A DNA stretch of 64,000 bases from Brachypodius melanocephalos. Taxonomy: Eukaryota; Chordata; Aves; Passeriformes; Pycnonotidae. Every line of letters begins with the position of its first letter. Positions within the stretch are counted from its first letter, which is position 1. Shown here one piece after another: positions 26,710 through 38,340 of the stretch. Position numbers and translations under genes: made by a program. The stretch covers positions 30,467,556-30,531,555 of the forward strand of contig VZSR01001685.1 of the NCBI GenBank assembly GCA_013398615.1, written 5' to 3'. The notes beneath the pieces are model-generated. The model was not told the DNA's origin and did no database searches. It worked only from the letters and a program-made list of their open reading frames with translations.

Positions 26710-29700
26710 TCATTGCATCCTTCACAAAAATAGAACTTGGAAATCTGCATATCCTTCATACAATTGGTACATGCAAATAAGGACTGTGTGTATGGTCAGA
26801 AGGCAGAAGGATACAGAATAGCCTCCAGAAGGAATGACTGAGTTCAGGGAAGTTTTGTGACTCAGGGAGTGGGATGCTGTTTTATTCAAGAGCATGTGTA
26901 TGCTCCTGTGACAGTCACAGACCAGGGAGAGAACTGCTTTTTGAGAGACACGAATTTTAGCCATTTTTGTGCTAAGAGTTTTCTGGAGGCAGGAAAATGT
27001 GAGAATAAATCCACTTATTAGAGCTAGAGAAACAACTTAAGGGAGGAGATAGGCAGCTGAAAAGAGCAGTTTCGAAGAGGGAGGAGATTATCTCCATGGA
27101 ATTGTCAAGCTTGAGCTAGATGTTGAAATGAATGAGTATGAAAGCATTAGTCTGCTGCTAAAAGCCATGTTGTGTCTCTATGGCTCTACTCCAGCAAAGA
27201 AAGCGTGGAAACCTGTCAGAGAGGATAGGTTGGTTCTGTCACATCTTAGTCATAACGTTTAAAAAAACAGACAATGCTGGTTCTCAGCCAGCAAAAAGAG
27301 TGGGGACAGAAACACTTGCGATGGCACGATGCTCCTTCTCGACTGTGCAATGTCAACTATTCAGTGGCTCCTCAGGTTGGTTTAACTTTTTCTAACAGAT
27401 AAACTGCCCTAGTAGAGGATGAAAGGAAATTGTTATATTTCATGACTGAGGACACGGGAGGAGTTCGGCAGGAAATAAAGAAGTGAGCAGCAGAATTTTG
27501 AATTTGGAACAAATCCAAATGCAGTAAAGTGATATCTGGAAGGCTGGTGATATTCCTGCTTTATGCAATGTATTCATTCAAAGGAAACCCCTGGCAGCCT
27601 GAGGCTGGAATAGATGCTTTTGACTTAAGTAAATTAATTGATTTAATTAACAAATGTGAGGCTAAAACAATAGAGCTGAGAGGAAATGAAGACTTGATTA
27701 TGAAGGTCAGCATAGTGTCGGCTAAGATAAAGCCCAACACAGATGGTTTTTTAGGGACTAAAACCTGAACAATTACTGACATGGAAGATACATACAACAA
27801 ATGAGCAGAGAATTTAGTAGTAGTTGAATTCATATTCATATTGTTTTTCCATGGCCTTGAACATTCTTTTCTTAAGTAATCAAAATTTGGCAGAGATTTT
27901 TAACAGTTTTCATATGTACCTGCTATGTTTCTTAATGACTTTACTAAAAAAGTGCTTCTACTACACCTGTTAATATTTTGCATAATTACAACTCTCCCAT
28001 CAGATAAATCTCTACATTACCAAGCACTGCCACAGACAGTGACAGAAATTCTGTTTCACTGGTTGGTAAAGTGAATGAAGAATATCTTCAAATCAAGAGG
28101 TATCATCCGTATTTTTGGGGATTTTTTAAAAGTTCTATAAGAAAGGTTGAACTCTTCAGTTAAAGGAGAAATGCAGATGAGAACTAGAAAATGAACTGCT
28201 GGTAGTATTGGGGATTTAAAAAGTACTGTATTCAAATTGGTAATTTGTTGAACGAGTGTACTACCAGGCCATGTTGTTTTCACGGAAAACTGAAACAACT
28301 TTTCAATAATCTGAGCAGTAAGATCAGCCTCATATCATGTGATGTGGGAATAGAAAATCATAAGCTTGAAAAAGGAAAATTCAGAGCTGCTACACATTTA
28401 ACCATTTCTTAATTTTTATTTTTTGCATTTATCTGAATAATGACAGATTGCAAATTTCACCACTTCTCATGGAAAAGTGATACTAAAGTTAATCTTCGTC
28501 ATGTTAGTTTCTGCATTCTATCATATTCATTAATTTTTTGTAAACTTATCTGTGTTTTAGGAGATTCACTTACATTTACAAAAAAATATATTTTTGAAAA
28601 TAAGCCTTAACCTTCCAAACTGGGGTACAAAAATAAAGGGAAATCGGAACTAAGACAAGGCAGGTGGTGGAGAGAAGAGGGAGTTCTCTGAGAGATTGTA
28701 AATTTCATTTCTCCAGCATCTAGATTCATGCTGGTAATCCACATAGTTGAGGAATCATGAATTCATTTTACAAGTAACCTAGAGGACTTGCAAATAATTC
28801 AGTGGTGTAAAATAATTGTATGGGTGTAGCCCTCTTCTCTTGCCTGCAGCATGCTGTTGGACTTGGAAATTCCTTTCCCAGGAAATTTCTGTAAACAGGA
28901 CAAGATGTCTATATTCTTCTCCCAAGGAGGGACTCTCTTGATGTCCCTCTGGGTTGACCAATGTTGTTGAAAGGGTTTGCCTTTCAACCACCAATCCTTG
29001 TGTTTCTGTACAATAGTATATAAGGACTCTCTGCCTAATAAATCTCTGGAGTCAAATGAAGAAAACTTTGTCCAAGAGCGACATATGGGCATATAGGACC
29101 TAAATGAATAACATGTATTTCAAATCTTCTGGTCCTGGAGGTGAGTGGTGCAGAATCTGCAGACAAAAGCAGTACCATTCAAAATATCATTTCTTTTGGA
29201 TCTGTGGAATTAGTAGTGGGGATGTGATATACTGGTGATGATTTTCCACATGTCTAGTATTAAACAAGTCCATAAATCAACATTCCAGGATTTTTTTTCT
29301 CCCATGTTCCTTTTGGGGGACAGTAAGTGAAGCTTCTCTTTGTAACGTATGAGTGATTAATGTTTTAGGCCTTTTCACCATGCCTAAGATCTCACTTGCC
29401 TCTTCCCAATACAGCTGGTATTTCAAGGGTTTGAATCAGAAGTCAAAAGCTTATGAAGTTAAGATGATTTTGTGGTCCACGAGTAACAGGTGTTAAAAGC
29501 ATCTGCAGAATATAATTGGTCATCTGTGGTCAGACCAGACCCTTTCTATTTATAATTTTGTCTCTCCCACTCCTCTCATCTATATCTGTCCTGCGCCTGC
29601 AAATACTAGAGGCTGTGAAAAGCTGGTGTCTGCTGTCTTTAGAGAAATCTGTGTATTTCATACTTGATTCACATCACAGACATCTGTGCTGCACCACTGA

Positions 29701-30864
29701 TGACGTTAATTTAGAAAGATGGCTAACACTGAGGGCTATTGGTGTACCTACTGATCATATGCATCTGGAGATTAAGTAAACAGGATGGAGAGAAGCAGTT
29801 TTCCATTTCCACCAGTGTGACTCAGTCCTGAATATATGGGACTTCTGCTTCATAGCTCACCATCTGTGCTGATTGATGGATCTGAAGGCAGTATCAACAG
29901 TTAAAAGCCAGCATGAAATCTCCCAGAAGCTTCAAGAACAAAAAGAGCGAAAGGTGTGGACCTACCACCTAACATTCTCCCAATTCAGGATCAAACAACA
30001 GTCAAAAAGAAGCAACTACCCTTACCCCTTTCATACTCTGTGCAGGGACTTTTGTCTCCTGATCTCTTAACCCGGTTCTTATCAGTATGTCCTCTCACTG
30101 AATAAAACCCAAACCACAGACAAATATATATCAGATGTGGCAATATACTGAAATGGACAGATAAAAAAAAAAAAAAAGCCATCGCTAGCTGCCCATATAT
30201 CAGCATCTTTGTCATTCTGAGAAATAGAGTTGAAAAGTTAAAAAAAAAAAAAATCAATCCATTTTAACTTTGCCATTCCCAGGATTATTCTTTCTGCCTT
30301 GCAGGGTAAACACACATAGCAAAGAACAGACAAGAAGCACTCCCAGCAAAAGAGGATTTACAGATCTTCAAACAATGCTGAGTGTGAGTGGGCAGATCAT
30401 GACAAATCGTTCACACTTCTTCATCAAATCTAACTAGTTTGCCACTACATATTCATGCTATAAACTGTGAACTGGAGTTCTTCTGTGGGACAATAATCCA
30501 AATGAAATAGCAGGAAGCAAAAGACAATTGCTTTTGCAGGTATGGAATAGGACAAGATTTGCTGGTTCTCAATTCTGTTTATTTAATGGAAAAAAAAATC
30601 TTCAAGAATCCCTTTCTATAATGGAATCCTATTTTACTCAGAGATTTAGTTGCAGCTATTGTAGGCATACTTTCAGAAATAATGCCTTTTATCTGTGTCA
30701 TTGTTGAAATGGAATAATTCTGTCTGTCTCAGTTACAGATTGTGAGGGTGAAACTGTAGGTGTATTAAACTGAAACTGTGTACCAGTAGCCAGAGTGGTT
30801 GGTACTAGTTCAAGAACAGTGTATTTTACGATTTTTAGACAGAAGTATGCTCAATTTTTTTTTT

Positions 30865-30893
30865 TTGTTAGAAGCAAAAGTTGCTTCTAACAA
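30865..30893. repeat. Perfect hairpin, 13-bp arms, 3-base loop (first of a pair)
   Basis: The arms at 30865-30877 and 30881-30893 are exact reverse complements (TTGTTAGAAGCAA and TTGCTTCTAACAA) around AAG. A T run (30855-30866) leads into the left arm. Thirteen perfect pairs with so short a loop are not expected by chance in 64 kb. Only two bases separate it from a second perfect hairpin. Confidence 0.92.
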
Positions 30894-30895
30894 GC

Positions 30896-30921
30896 TAGTT
30901 TATTGTGCTGACAATAAACTA
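30896..30921. repeat. Perfect hairpin, 11-bp arms, 4-base loop (second of a pair)
   Basis: TAGTTTATTGT (30896-30906) and ACAATAAACTA (30911-30921) flank GCTG. Together with the hairpin just upstream it forms a two-stem array of 57 bases. No known RNA family is recognised. Confidence 0.92.
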
Positions 30922-31289
30922 ATTTACAGTCACAGTAGTGCAAAACTTTCAAGATTTCCCAGCGCAGCAAATTTATAATTTCAAAGTGAAAGCATGTACA
31001 TTTTATTTATAAATTACTATTTAATATTTACTTAGACAAAATCTACCAAGACTTTTTAATGGAATGTACTGTTTTGCAGTAATGCAGAAAAATGCTGCTT
31101 AAGTTATTGATTGTTATGATACAATACTATGTAGACTGTCAGCCTGATGCATTTAAGATATTTTTGTCAAGATAAATTTGAAACTCAAGAGGTGATTTTG
31201 AATGTGAATTTATCAACATAATGGATCAGACAGAAATGTAACCCTTTACTTATGCTAGACTCCAAGACAGGAAACGAGGTTAAGCAGAT
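30922..31289. other. Unique AT-rich spacer
   Basis: No gene or repeat is recognised between the paired hairpins and the CR1 fragment. Confidence 0.6.
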
Positions 31290-31730
31290 GATCCCCAAAC
31301 TATTTGAGGCTGGAGCACTTGCCCTTTGAGGGAAGCCTGCAGGAGCTGGGCTTATTCTGCCTGGAGCAGAGATGGTTTGGACGTGGGCTCACCAACACCA
31401 GCAGACCTCAGTACTTGAAGGGAAGATTCCAAGGCATTGGAGTCAGGCTCTTCACAGCAGTGTGTGGTGGGAGGAGATGAAACTGTGGGCAGAAGATGAA
31501 AGAACAGAGATTCTGACTGGGAATGAGACCCTTTTCCCCATGGGACAGCTGAGCAGGGCTGTGGGTTGCCTTGGGAGATCATGCTAGTTCCATTTTTGAA
31601 AGTTTCTAGATCCTGACAAGGCACAGACTTGAGCAGCCTGGTCTGAACTCAGAGCTGCTCCAACCTAAAGAGGAGCTGGAAAACTCCTGACCTTCCTTTC
31701 CCACCTGGGTTTTCCTGTGATCCTGTGTTG
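31290..31730 (+). mobile_element. CR1 LINE 3'-end fragment
   Basis: The sequence from GAGGCTGGAGCACTTGCC (about 31308) through GGAGCTGGGCTTATTCTGCC matches the conserved 3' part of CR1 ORF2. The end, with GAGCAGCCTGGTCTGA followed by CTCAGAGCTG and a terminal GATCCTGTG, matches CR1 subfamilies whose tails are built on GATCCTATG-like octamers. The middle is strongly diverged and contains insertions or deletions. The reading frame is destroyed. It is a different subfamily from the copies at 38.3 and 51.7 kb, whose tails have AATCATGG-like units. Confidence 0.85.
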
Positions 31731-32099
31731 GCAACTGTCAGAAGCAGACTGCCCACCCATACGGATGTACATGGCAAAGAGCCAAACAACACATCCAGAT
31801 CTTGCCTCCTCCTGATACCATGAGAGCCCAAGGAAAATTCTAACATCACCTAGGTCAAAAGCAAAATTACCAATCATTTTGGTGGGACTCCACCCATTGT
31901 AGTTTGTCTTTAAATAATAATAAGAAGGAATACTAGAGTTTGGCCATCACCTTCAAAGTGGTCATGTCACAACAGGTGTCCCATCCTGCACTGACCAGGA
32001 AGTCTGAGCCAGCTGGAATCTGCCTTCAGTTGCAAGATAAGTACCTGGATGGAGACCAGGAATGAGATTTAAAGCAACATTGAATATTTAGATGGGTTT
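31731..32099. other. Unique sequence between a CR1 end and a T/G tract
   Basis: No gene is seen. The sequence has no recognisable repeat content. Confidence 0.6.
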
Positions 32100-32195
32100 T
32101 CTTTTTTGGGCTTTTTTTTTTGTTTGTTTTGTTTTGTTTTGTTTTTGGTTTTGGATTTTTTTTGGGGGGGGAGGTTGGGGGTGGTCTGAGGGTGG
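32100..32195. repeat. T/G-rich low-complexity tract with G runs
   Basis: Irregular TTTTG units (32100-32163) are followed by G-rich sequence with runs of 8, 2, 5, 2, 3 and 2 G (32164-32195). The G-rich half approaches a G-quadruplex pattern on the plus strand. No gene promoter is visible next to it. Confidence 0.85.
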
Positions 32196-32446
32196 AGTTT
32201 GTATGTACCTAGTTTAAGGCTGGGTACAGCTCACTTTTTCTAGGAAACAAATAGATGTGACTGATACTCAATTTCAAGGCTAAGCATATGCAATATGTGC
32301 CTAAAGTGTGTGGCTGCCAGGCAGTGAGTACATTTAATGATTTTACCTGCTGATACACAGTTAGATATGACATTGTGTCCATAAAGAATTCCAGTCAGTG
32401 CTCACGCAAATTAAGTTCATAGCTCTCATTTCTGTAGGCATGCAAT

Positions 32447-32476
32447 ACATATACATATATATATATATATATATAA
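32447..32476. repeat. TA/CATA simple repeat
   Basis: ACATATACATATATAT-type sequence running into about twelve TA units. Probably length-variable. Confidence 0.9.
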
Positions 32477-35400
32477 AAATATGTGTATGAGACTTGGATG
32501 TATGCTTGAAATCTCCTCTGCTTCTCACTTAGAGAACATTAAAGTACAGTGCATTTGAGGTCCATGTACTGATATTAATTAAGCTATTTATTACTTTAAA
32601 ACACTAAGTGAAATACTTCTGCCTTTGTCATCCGGCTGATTCCCTAAAACATATCCGGCTGATATATCCCAGTCTCTGCCACCTCCTACACTTCTGCGCA
32701 GTCTTTGGGAAAGTTAATTAAAAAGCAAAGGCACTAGATCAATAAAACACAGGGTAAAATGCTGTAAACATGTTGAGAATGGTAAATGTGTATTAAGATT
32801 TTAACCTTTGGGGAATTGCCCTGGGTAAGAGCTGCTTTTTAAAGTTTATCACTCTCAGCTGGATTAGTTTCCTTAGCCCAATTAGAGATGTGTGGATTTT
32901 GCTACCCTCTTTTCAGTTACATTATTTAATTTAAATATTGTTGCATCAAAATGACTGAAATACAAATGTACTTTTTTAATAAAAATCTGTTGCAGTAGTG
33001 AAACATTTATTATATTCATAGTATTATGTTATGAACCACTTATGCAAAAACCTCCAACAAATTTTGCATTAATTAGGCAAAAATCTTTGGCCTTATGAGA
33101 TCTACAGAAATACTTGGGGGTGCATAGCTAAGAAAACTTTATTTTTAACATGCAGGGCAAAAATTATTTTACTCTGGAACTTTTACCTTACTGAAACTTC
33201 AAGAGGATCTCTCTTCTGTATCACCTTAGACACAAAGCTTTATTCAACTTCAGGTGTAATGAGAATATCAAAACTGTCTTTTAAGGAGGTAAATCCTCTT
33301 TTAGGGATTTATCTGAAAAACCAGGGATAAACATGAATTCAAAATACACCACATTATAGTTAAAAAAAACCCAAAAACCCAGCAAAAAATGAAACAGAAA
33401 TCCAAGCAAACATATCTACTTCTCAAGATGTCTCCATAATTAAAGCTAATTTTATCTTCTGGTCTCTATTTTGCTATAACTGGATCTTTAGTCCCACACC
33501 CCTGTTTACAGTTCTTTTTTGTCCTTTGTTCTGCCAACAGATTTTTGAGCAAAATTACAGGACTGGCATGCTTAAATTTCCTCATGAATAAAGACCAATT
33601 CCTGCTTAGAAAAGATATGTCTGGCTAAATAGCTATCAAGTGGTGAGGGTTTGGCTTGCCTCATCTGTGTTGTTGGCTCAGATCTACTTCTGTTCTATCC
33701 ACAGGGCACTCCCATAAACAAGCCAAAAAGAGGGAATACATTTGCATTTTTTGCTGCTCTCAGAAATGCGATCAGAAGTTAACAATAATGAAAACATATA
33801 GCCTATTCCAAAAACAGACCGTGAATATGACTTGAAACATTACAATATATGGATTTTCTCAGTGCAGTAGTGCTTCTACATGCAGGGGCAGGGTAACAGC
33901 ATTCAAGTTCCCTCCTATTTCTTTTCAAGAGCTGAAGACATTTCAGTATGGGTGAAGACTGAAGTGTGCTTAGGAGGATCTGAAAGTATTCACTGGTTCC
34001 AGTGAGATTTGAATTTGGGTCTTAATATCTGGACTTCCAGAAAATTTCCAGAGATAATTGTAATGATTAACCTTTTACCACTGCAGACAGAAAGCTGGCA
34101 TCTGCCTAGCCACAGTATTTTGAATTCTTCCATAAGAAATTACAGTGAGGTATTCACTCTGAGGATCTGTGACATCCAGGTGTTTAATAATTAAGTCCAA
34201 GTCTGTACATGTAGAGGGAGTTCAAAATCAATTCTGTGCAATTCAGCAGAATTTGAGGTAGGACAATGAAAGGGATGAGGAGCCTGAGTGGGGTGGATGA
34301 AAGAGGTCAGGGATAGTCCCCAGTCCCAGGTCTATCTGGTGCAGACAGCTCCACCATGGCATGGTGCAAGGAAGTTACTGTAATCACCTGTCATTGCACA
34401 ACTTCTGAATGTGTGTAAATTTGAGCCTGAGAAATGTAAACTTCATGATCATAATGACTAAGCAAAGAGGAAGCCTCTCCTGGTAAATGAGTGCCTCAGA
34501 TAAACAGAAAATAGCTCATATATATGCATTGCCTTGGCTGCTGGAATATGGCATCATCACCAACAAAAAATCTTCACAAAATGTTGTAAAATATTTGTTA
34601 TCCTGTGCCTTTAAGCAGTAAGGCTTTATTTTGCAATTTTTAAATCTTATTTTAAAATTACAGTCTGCAGAGGCTCGTGTTTGTACTTTCTTCGGACCAT
34701 GATCTCACCCTTTTCTCTTGATCTGTAGTCACCTTCCTTTTCAGGTCTCAGGACATATTTTCAGCACAGACACATTTTGTTCTGGGAGATAGGATGGCTC
34801 AGTTATGGTGCCATCACAGGTCAGCCTGGCAGAGGGAGAACACCAGTTTGTCTGACATTTGTCCTCTTCTGTCCCTCTGTGGGGCTATGTTAGAGATGTG
34901 GTCTGTGCAGTGATTTCATGCTTTTGCAGGTCAGGAGGGCTAGGTTATTGCTCAAATCTAAAGCAATGAAATAAACAATTCCTACTTTGCTGAAGTTAAA
35001 TTTGAGTGGGAAGTTGATGTGTATACCCAAAGCATGTGTTGTTTGACACGCTCCAGCTTCACTGCTTGGACATAAGACCCATGAATCACAGGCAGTGACA
35101 AAAAGTGTCTCAGGGAACAAGTTAACTTTAAAGAATTAGTCTCCCTTTTAAGGGTTTTGATCAGCTGAAGACAGGAGGATTAGCTGCAGGAGATTAGAAG
35201 GAAGGAAAGAATATACATAGAAATATTAGAATTTTGTGTTATGTAACTTCATAAGGCATTTATCATCAAAGTTAAACAGGTCCTGGGAAGAGAACAGCAC
35301 TGAATCCTGGCATTTAAATGCCTTTTATTGCCACACCGATGAAGAAAAAGGCAAACAACTGAGATTTTTCTCCTAGTATTAGCTGGAAAATGTCCTCTGC

Positions 35401-36538
35401 ATGTTTTTCTTGGTTATTTTCAATGATACAGAGATCCTGCTTTTTACTGAGAGCCCCACAAGCTTTTTAAAAGTATTAATCTAACACAGTGGTACAAAGC
35501 CAAGTGATAGCTTTATATTCATCTAACTTCCACTCACATAATCCATTGATAAAGTAGTTCAAAAGCATTTGACAGTGAACTTGTAGTTATGTCAGCAAGA
35601 AAGGAGAAAAGAGCTGTTCCATGGAAAGACTTGGGAGACTCCTCTCATTTCAAACAGCCTATTTTCTGCCACACTTCATAGGAAGGTGTACAATAAGCCA
35701 GGTAACCTGGAGTGCTCTGGATTCAGAAGTGTCTCTCAGCTGCAAAAGGTGAATTTTGAATCTCGATTGCCACAGTTCTCTACAAACCAGAGGCAGTATT
35801 TGTGAATCTTTGCTAAAGAATCCTGTTCGTTATAATGAAAATTGGCTTGAAATGCAGGCTTTTATGCCTGCCCATTCAGACTAGATCTGGGTCCAGACTG
35901 ACATGGAAAAATAGGCAAGTTCTTTGAAAAAATGTCATTTTATTGATCATATCTAGAACTTGAATTCATGTCTCTCCACTTTGCTTACAATTTCCAGGAT
36001 AAAAGAAAGCAACCAAAGCTCTCATACCAAATGTCGATCATATTCCAGGGGCACGCACAACTTCTCTTTGGAAGCCAGATACTGAATTTTCAGATGTAAT
36101 TTTTGGTTGCTTCATTTGGGAGCCTGTAGGACCAGACTGTTAGGAAGGAGTAAAACAAAACTCTGAGTTTATCACATAGTCAGATAAACTGCTTTGTCTT
36201 CTTAATTGCTTTTCAGTGATGCTAACTTGTTTTTTATGCCTAGAGCTTGATGAACACAAAACCTCCTAGGCTTCCCTCCACTATGTTGACAGAGAATAAA
36301 CAGTACAACAAATTGTTTCTATAACTCAAAGTTTTCCTCAAGAGGAACTACTTTGTTTGTACTTGGATAAACATGAAACTCTTGCAAAACTAAATTTTAA
36401 CAGAAATGGTGCAATACAACCATACAACCAAATACAGATATTTACCCCAATCCCAATAATAAATTAAATGCCTTATGAAATATAGGAAGAAAACTACATT
36501 TTATCACCAAGTGCTTAAACTATTCTAACAGATCTAAA
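32477..36538. other. Unique AT-rich non-coding stretch
   Basis: No gene is supported; the open frames are short (up to about 76 codons). The part around 32560-33060 is rich in TTAATT and ATTTAAT motifs and lacks repeats, which is the look of old unique sequence. A small A/C-rich patch is at 33361-33400. Confidence 0.65.
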
Positions 36539-36635
36539 GCTATTTTGCTATTTTGCTATTTGCTTTCTACTTTCTGCTATTTCTCTATTTGCTGTCTACT
36601 TTCTAATCTCTACTCCTATTTTTTTTTTGTTTCTT
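36539..36635. repeat. Imperfect pyrimidine-rich tandem repeat
   Basis: Begins with CTATTTTG units, then two imperfect copies of about 28 bases built on CTATTTGCTTTCTACTTTCT (from about 36556 and from about 36585), ending in a T run. Simple sequence produced by local duplication. Confidence 0.7.
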
Positions 36636-36981
36636 CTTCATGCATATCAAACCAAAACAGTGCATAGGTGCTGACAGAGGTGGCAGAATTTTGTGGAATT
36701 CTCTATGAGCAAAGGAGAGGCACTGAGACTTGTCAGTGACCACTTGAACCTGCAGTCCTGTACACATCAACTGCTTTATAGGCTTGCCTTGTAGGTGACC
36801 TCTGAGATGGAATCATAGGATATTATAGGGTTGTTCTAGTACAATATCCACAAGTGCAGGAATATATCTGTAATGTGCACAGGAGGTCTGAGATCAGGCT
36901 CAGTGGTGAATAATGCAGAGGACAATAAAGAGCAATAAATAACCTGGACTTGCTTTCAGATAGAGTTTTCAGACAGTTTCT

Positions 36982-37003
36982 CAGACCCCACAGGTGGGGT
37001 CTG
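36982..37003. repeat. Near-perfect 22-bp palindrome, 10-bp arms
   Basis: CAGACCCCAC and GTGGGGTCTG flank AG. The centre contains an E-box core CAGGTG. The GC-rich arms in AT-rich surroundings make it stand out. Confidence 0.85.
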
Positions 37004-37963
37004 TGGACATAATTACCAGGTGCAAACTGTAGCTGCCTTGCTACCTAAAAAATAAAATAATCTTTAGTGTGAAGCATTGTGCTATCTTTTAACAAAAATG
37101 GGATTTTTTCTTCCTTCTGGTTGGGTGAACAGGGACATGTAGCTGCTTTAACTGAAAGCCTTGTTCTCTAGTTCTCTACATAATAGAGGAAATTCAAAAC
37201 CCCTAAAGTTAGAGCACAAAATCCCACAGACACTTGAACAGGATTATTATTGGTTTACCCCTAAACAGGATTACAAATGAGAATTCAAAACAAAGCAAGC
37301 AAAATCAGTGACTTTCTAAAGAGTATAAAGAACAAAAGTAACCTTGCTTACAGTCACTGGCACTGAAATAGTTCTCTAATGCCAGAGTCTACCTGTGCCT
37401 GGCTGTTCATTTTATATACAGCTACATTGCTCTAAGAAAAGTTTGCAAACAGTGTGACAGAATGGAGGATTGCGTACTCTTGAAGTGTTCTATTATAAAT
37501 GAACTCACAGCAGCTCTGTACTGCATTTCAGGATAGGAAGAGAGGAATGCCATGTGCAAATGAAACTGTAGGCTTGTTTGAATAAGCTGCATGTAATTAT
37601 CCAGACTGGAAGGTGGCCAGGGCACTAAAGCTGACACTAACGCTAACCTTGCAGCATTCAGAACCCAACATATTTGCAAACTCTTTTTGCAGCTCATTTT
37701 CCAAGGCTCAGCATTCAACAGGAATGTGTAGTCTGTTATATTTCAAGGGCAGCTTATCCTCCTCTCAATTATAGTCCCCCAATCTACTTTTGCTGACTAG
37801 CTATGATACTTTTAATTTTTTTTTCTATTAGGGAAATGGAAGAATACAAACAATAACTTACTCCTTCCTTTCCAGCAGCATGGATATGTTTAAGTGGCAG
37901 TGGAAAATTATTCCCCAGAGTCTCTTCTCAAGTCCAGACAACAGAGGTCTTAAAATGGTGAGA

Positions 37964-38026
37964 GTCATGCACTCCAGAGTGAAGGTTATGCGCATCAGGA
38001 GGAGGGTCATGCACATCATGAGCACT
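37964..38026 (+). repeat. 21-bp imperfect tandem repeat, three copies
   Basis: Units start at 37964, 37985 and 38006 with GTCATGCAC, GTTATGCGC and GTCATGCAC. The unit length is 21 bases, so the copies stay in frame in the surrounding 147-codon open frame and read VMHSRVK, VMRIRRR and VMHIMST. The copies are diverged in their second halves, so the repeat is either old or coincidental. Confidence 0.55.
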
Positions 38027-38287
38027 TTACAAACAAAGATACTCTCTACTGAGTCCCAAGGCATACAAAATATCTTTGAAATCGCAACTATTAGCAAGCC
38101 TGCCCAACTTTGCTTATTTTTAATTTATCTGGTAAGCTGCCATCAAAAGCAACATTCTCTCTTTCCTCATTCCTCTGACAGTATAAAGAAGGAAGCTCAA
38201 CAAGCCACTACTTGGAATAAGGAGGAGGGGAGAGGTCATTCAGTTTCTTCTCGGGTGGGAGCAGGAGCCAGTTCAGCTGTAGGCTTT

Positions 38288-38340
38288 AGAATCATGGAAT
38301 CATCAAGGTTGGGAGACCTTTAAGATCCTCAAGTCCAACT
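38288..38340 (-). mobile_element. CR1 LINE 3' tail, short fragment
   Basis: AGAATCATGGAATCATC followed by AAGGTTGGGAGACCTTTAAG and TCAAGTCCAACT is the reverse complement of a CR1 3' end: the octamer tail and the conserved stretch just before it. Only about 50 bases are left, a typical severe 5' truncation. Confidence 0.88.

Larger units (their letters stand above)
23916..30864. other. Unique AT-rich non-coding stretch
   Basis: No gene is supported. The longest frames (125 codons at 24356-24733 and 116 codons at 25699-26049) have compositions typical of random AT-rich DNA and no recognised domain. An 18-bp palindrome lies at 25602-25619 and a 9-bp hairpin at 26688-26709. Poly(A) runs occur near 30163-30177 and 30240-30253. 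Confidence 0.7.
36636..38287. other. Unique stretch with a 147-codon open frame and a heptad repeat
   Basis: No gene is called. It contains a 22-bp palindrome (36982-37003), a possible but unconvincing CR1 tail at 36810-36850, and a 147-codon open frame (37880-38323). That frame ends inside a CR1 tail and shows no known domain, so I do not annotate it as coding. Confidence 0.55.

Noticed and set aside
27529..27768. 79-codon frame (GNPWQPEAGIDAFDLSK...) that looks protein-like
   Set aside because: The acceptor before it is weak, the opposite strand is also open over 92 codons, and no family is recognised.
36808..36850. GAATCATAGGATATTATAGG resembling a CR1 tail on the minus strand
   Set aside because: Only the first dozen bases fit; the following sequence does not match a CR1 3' end.
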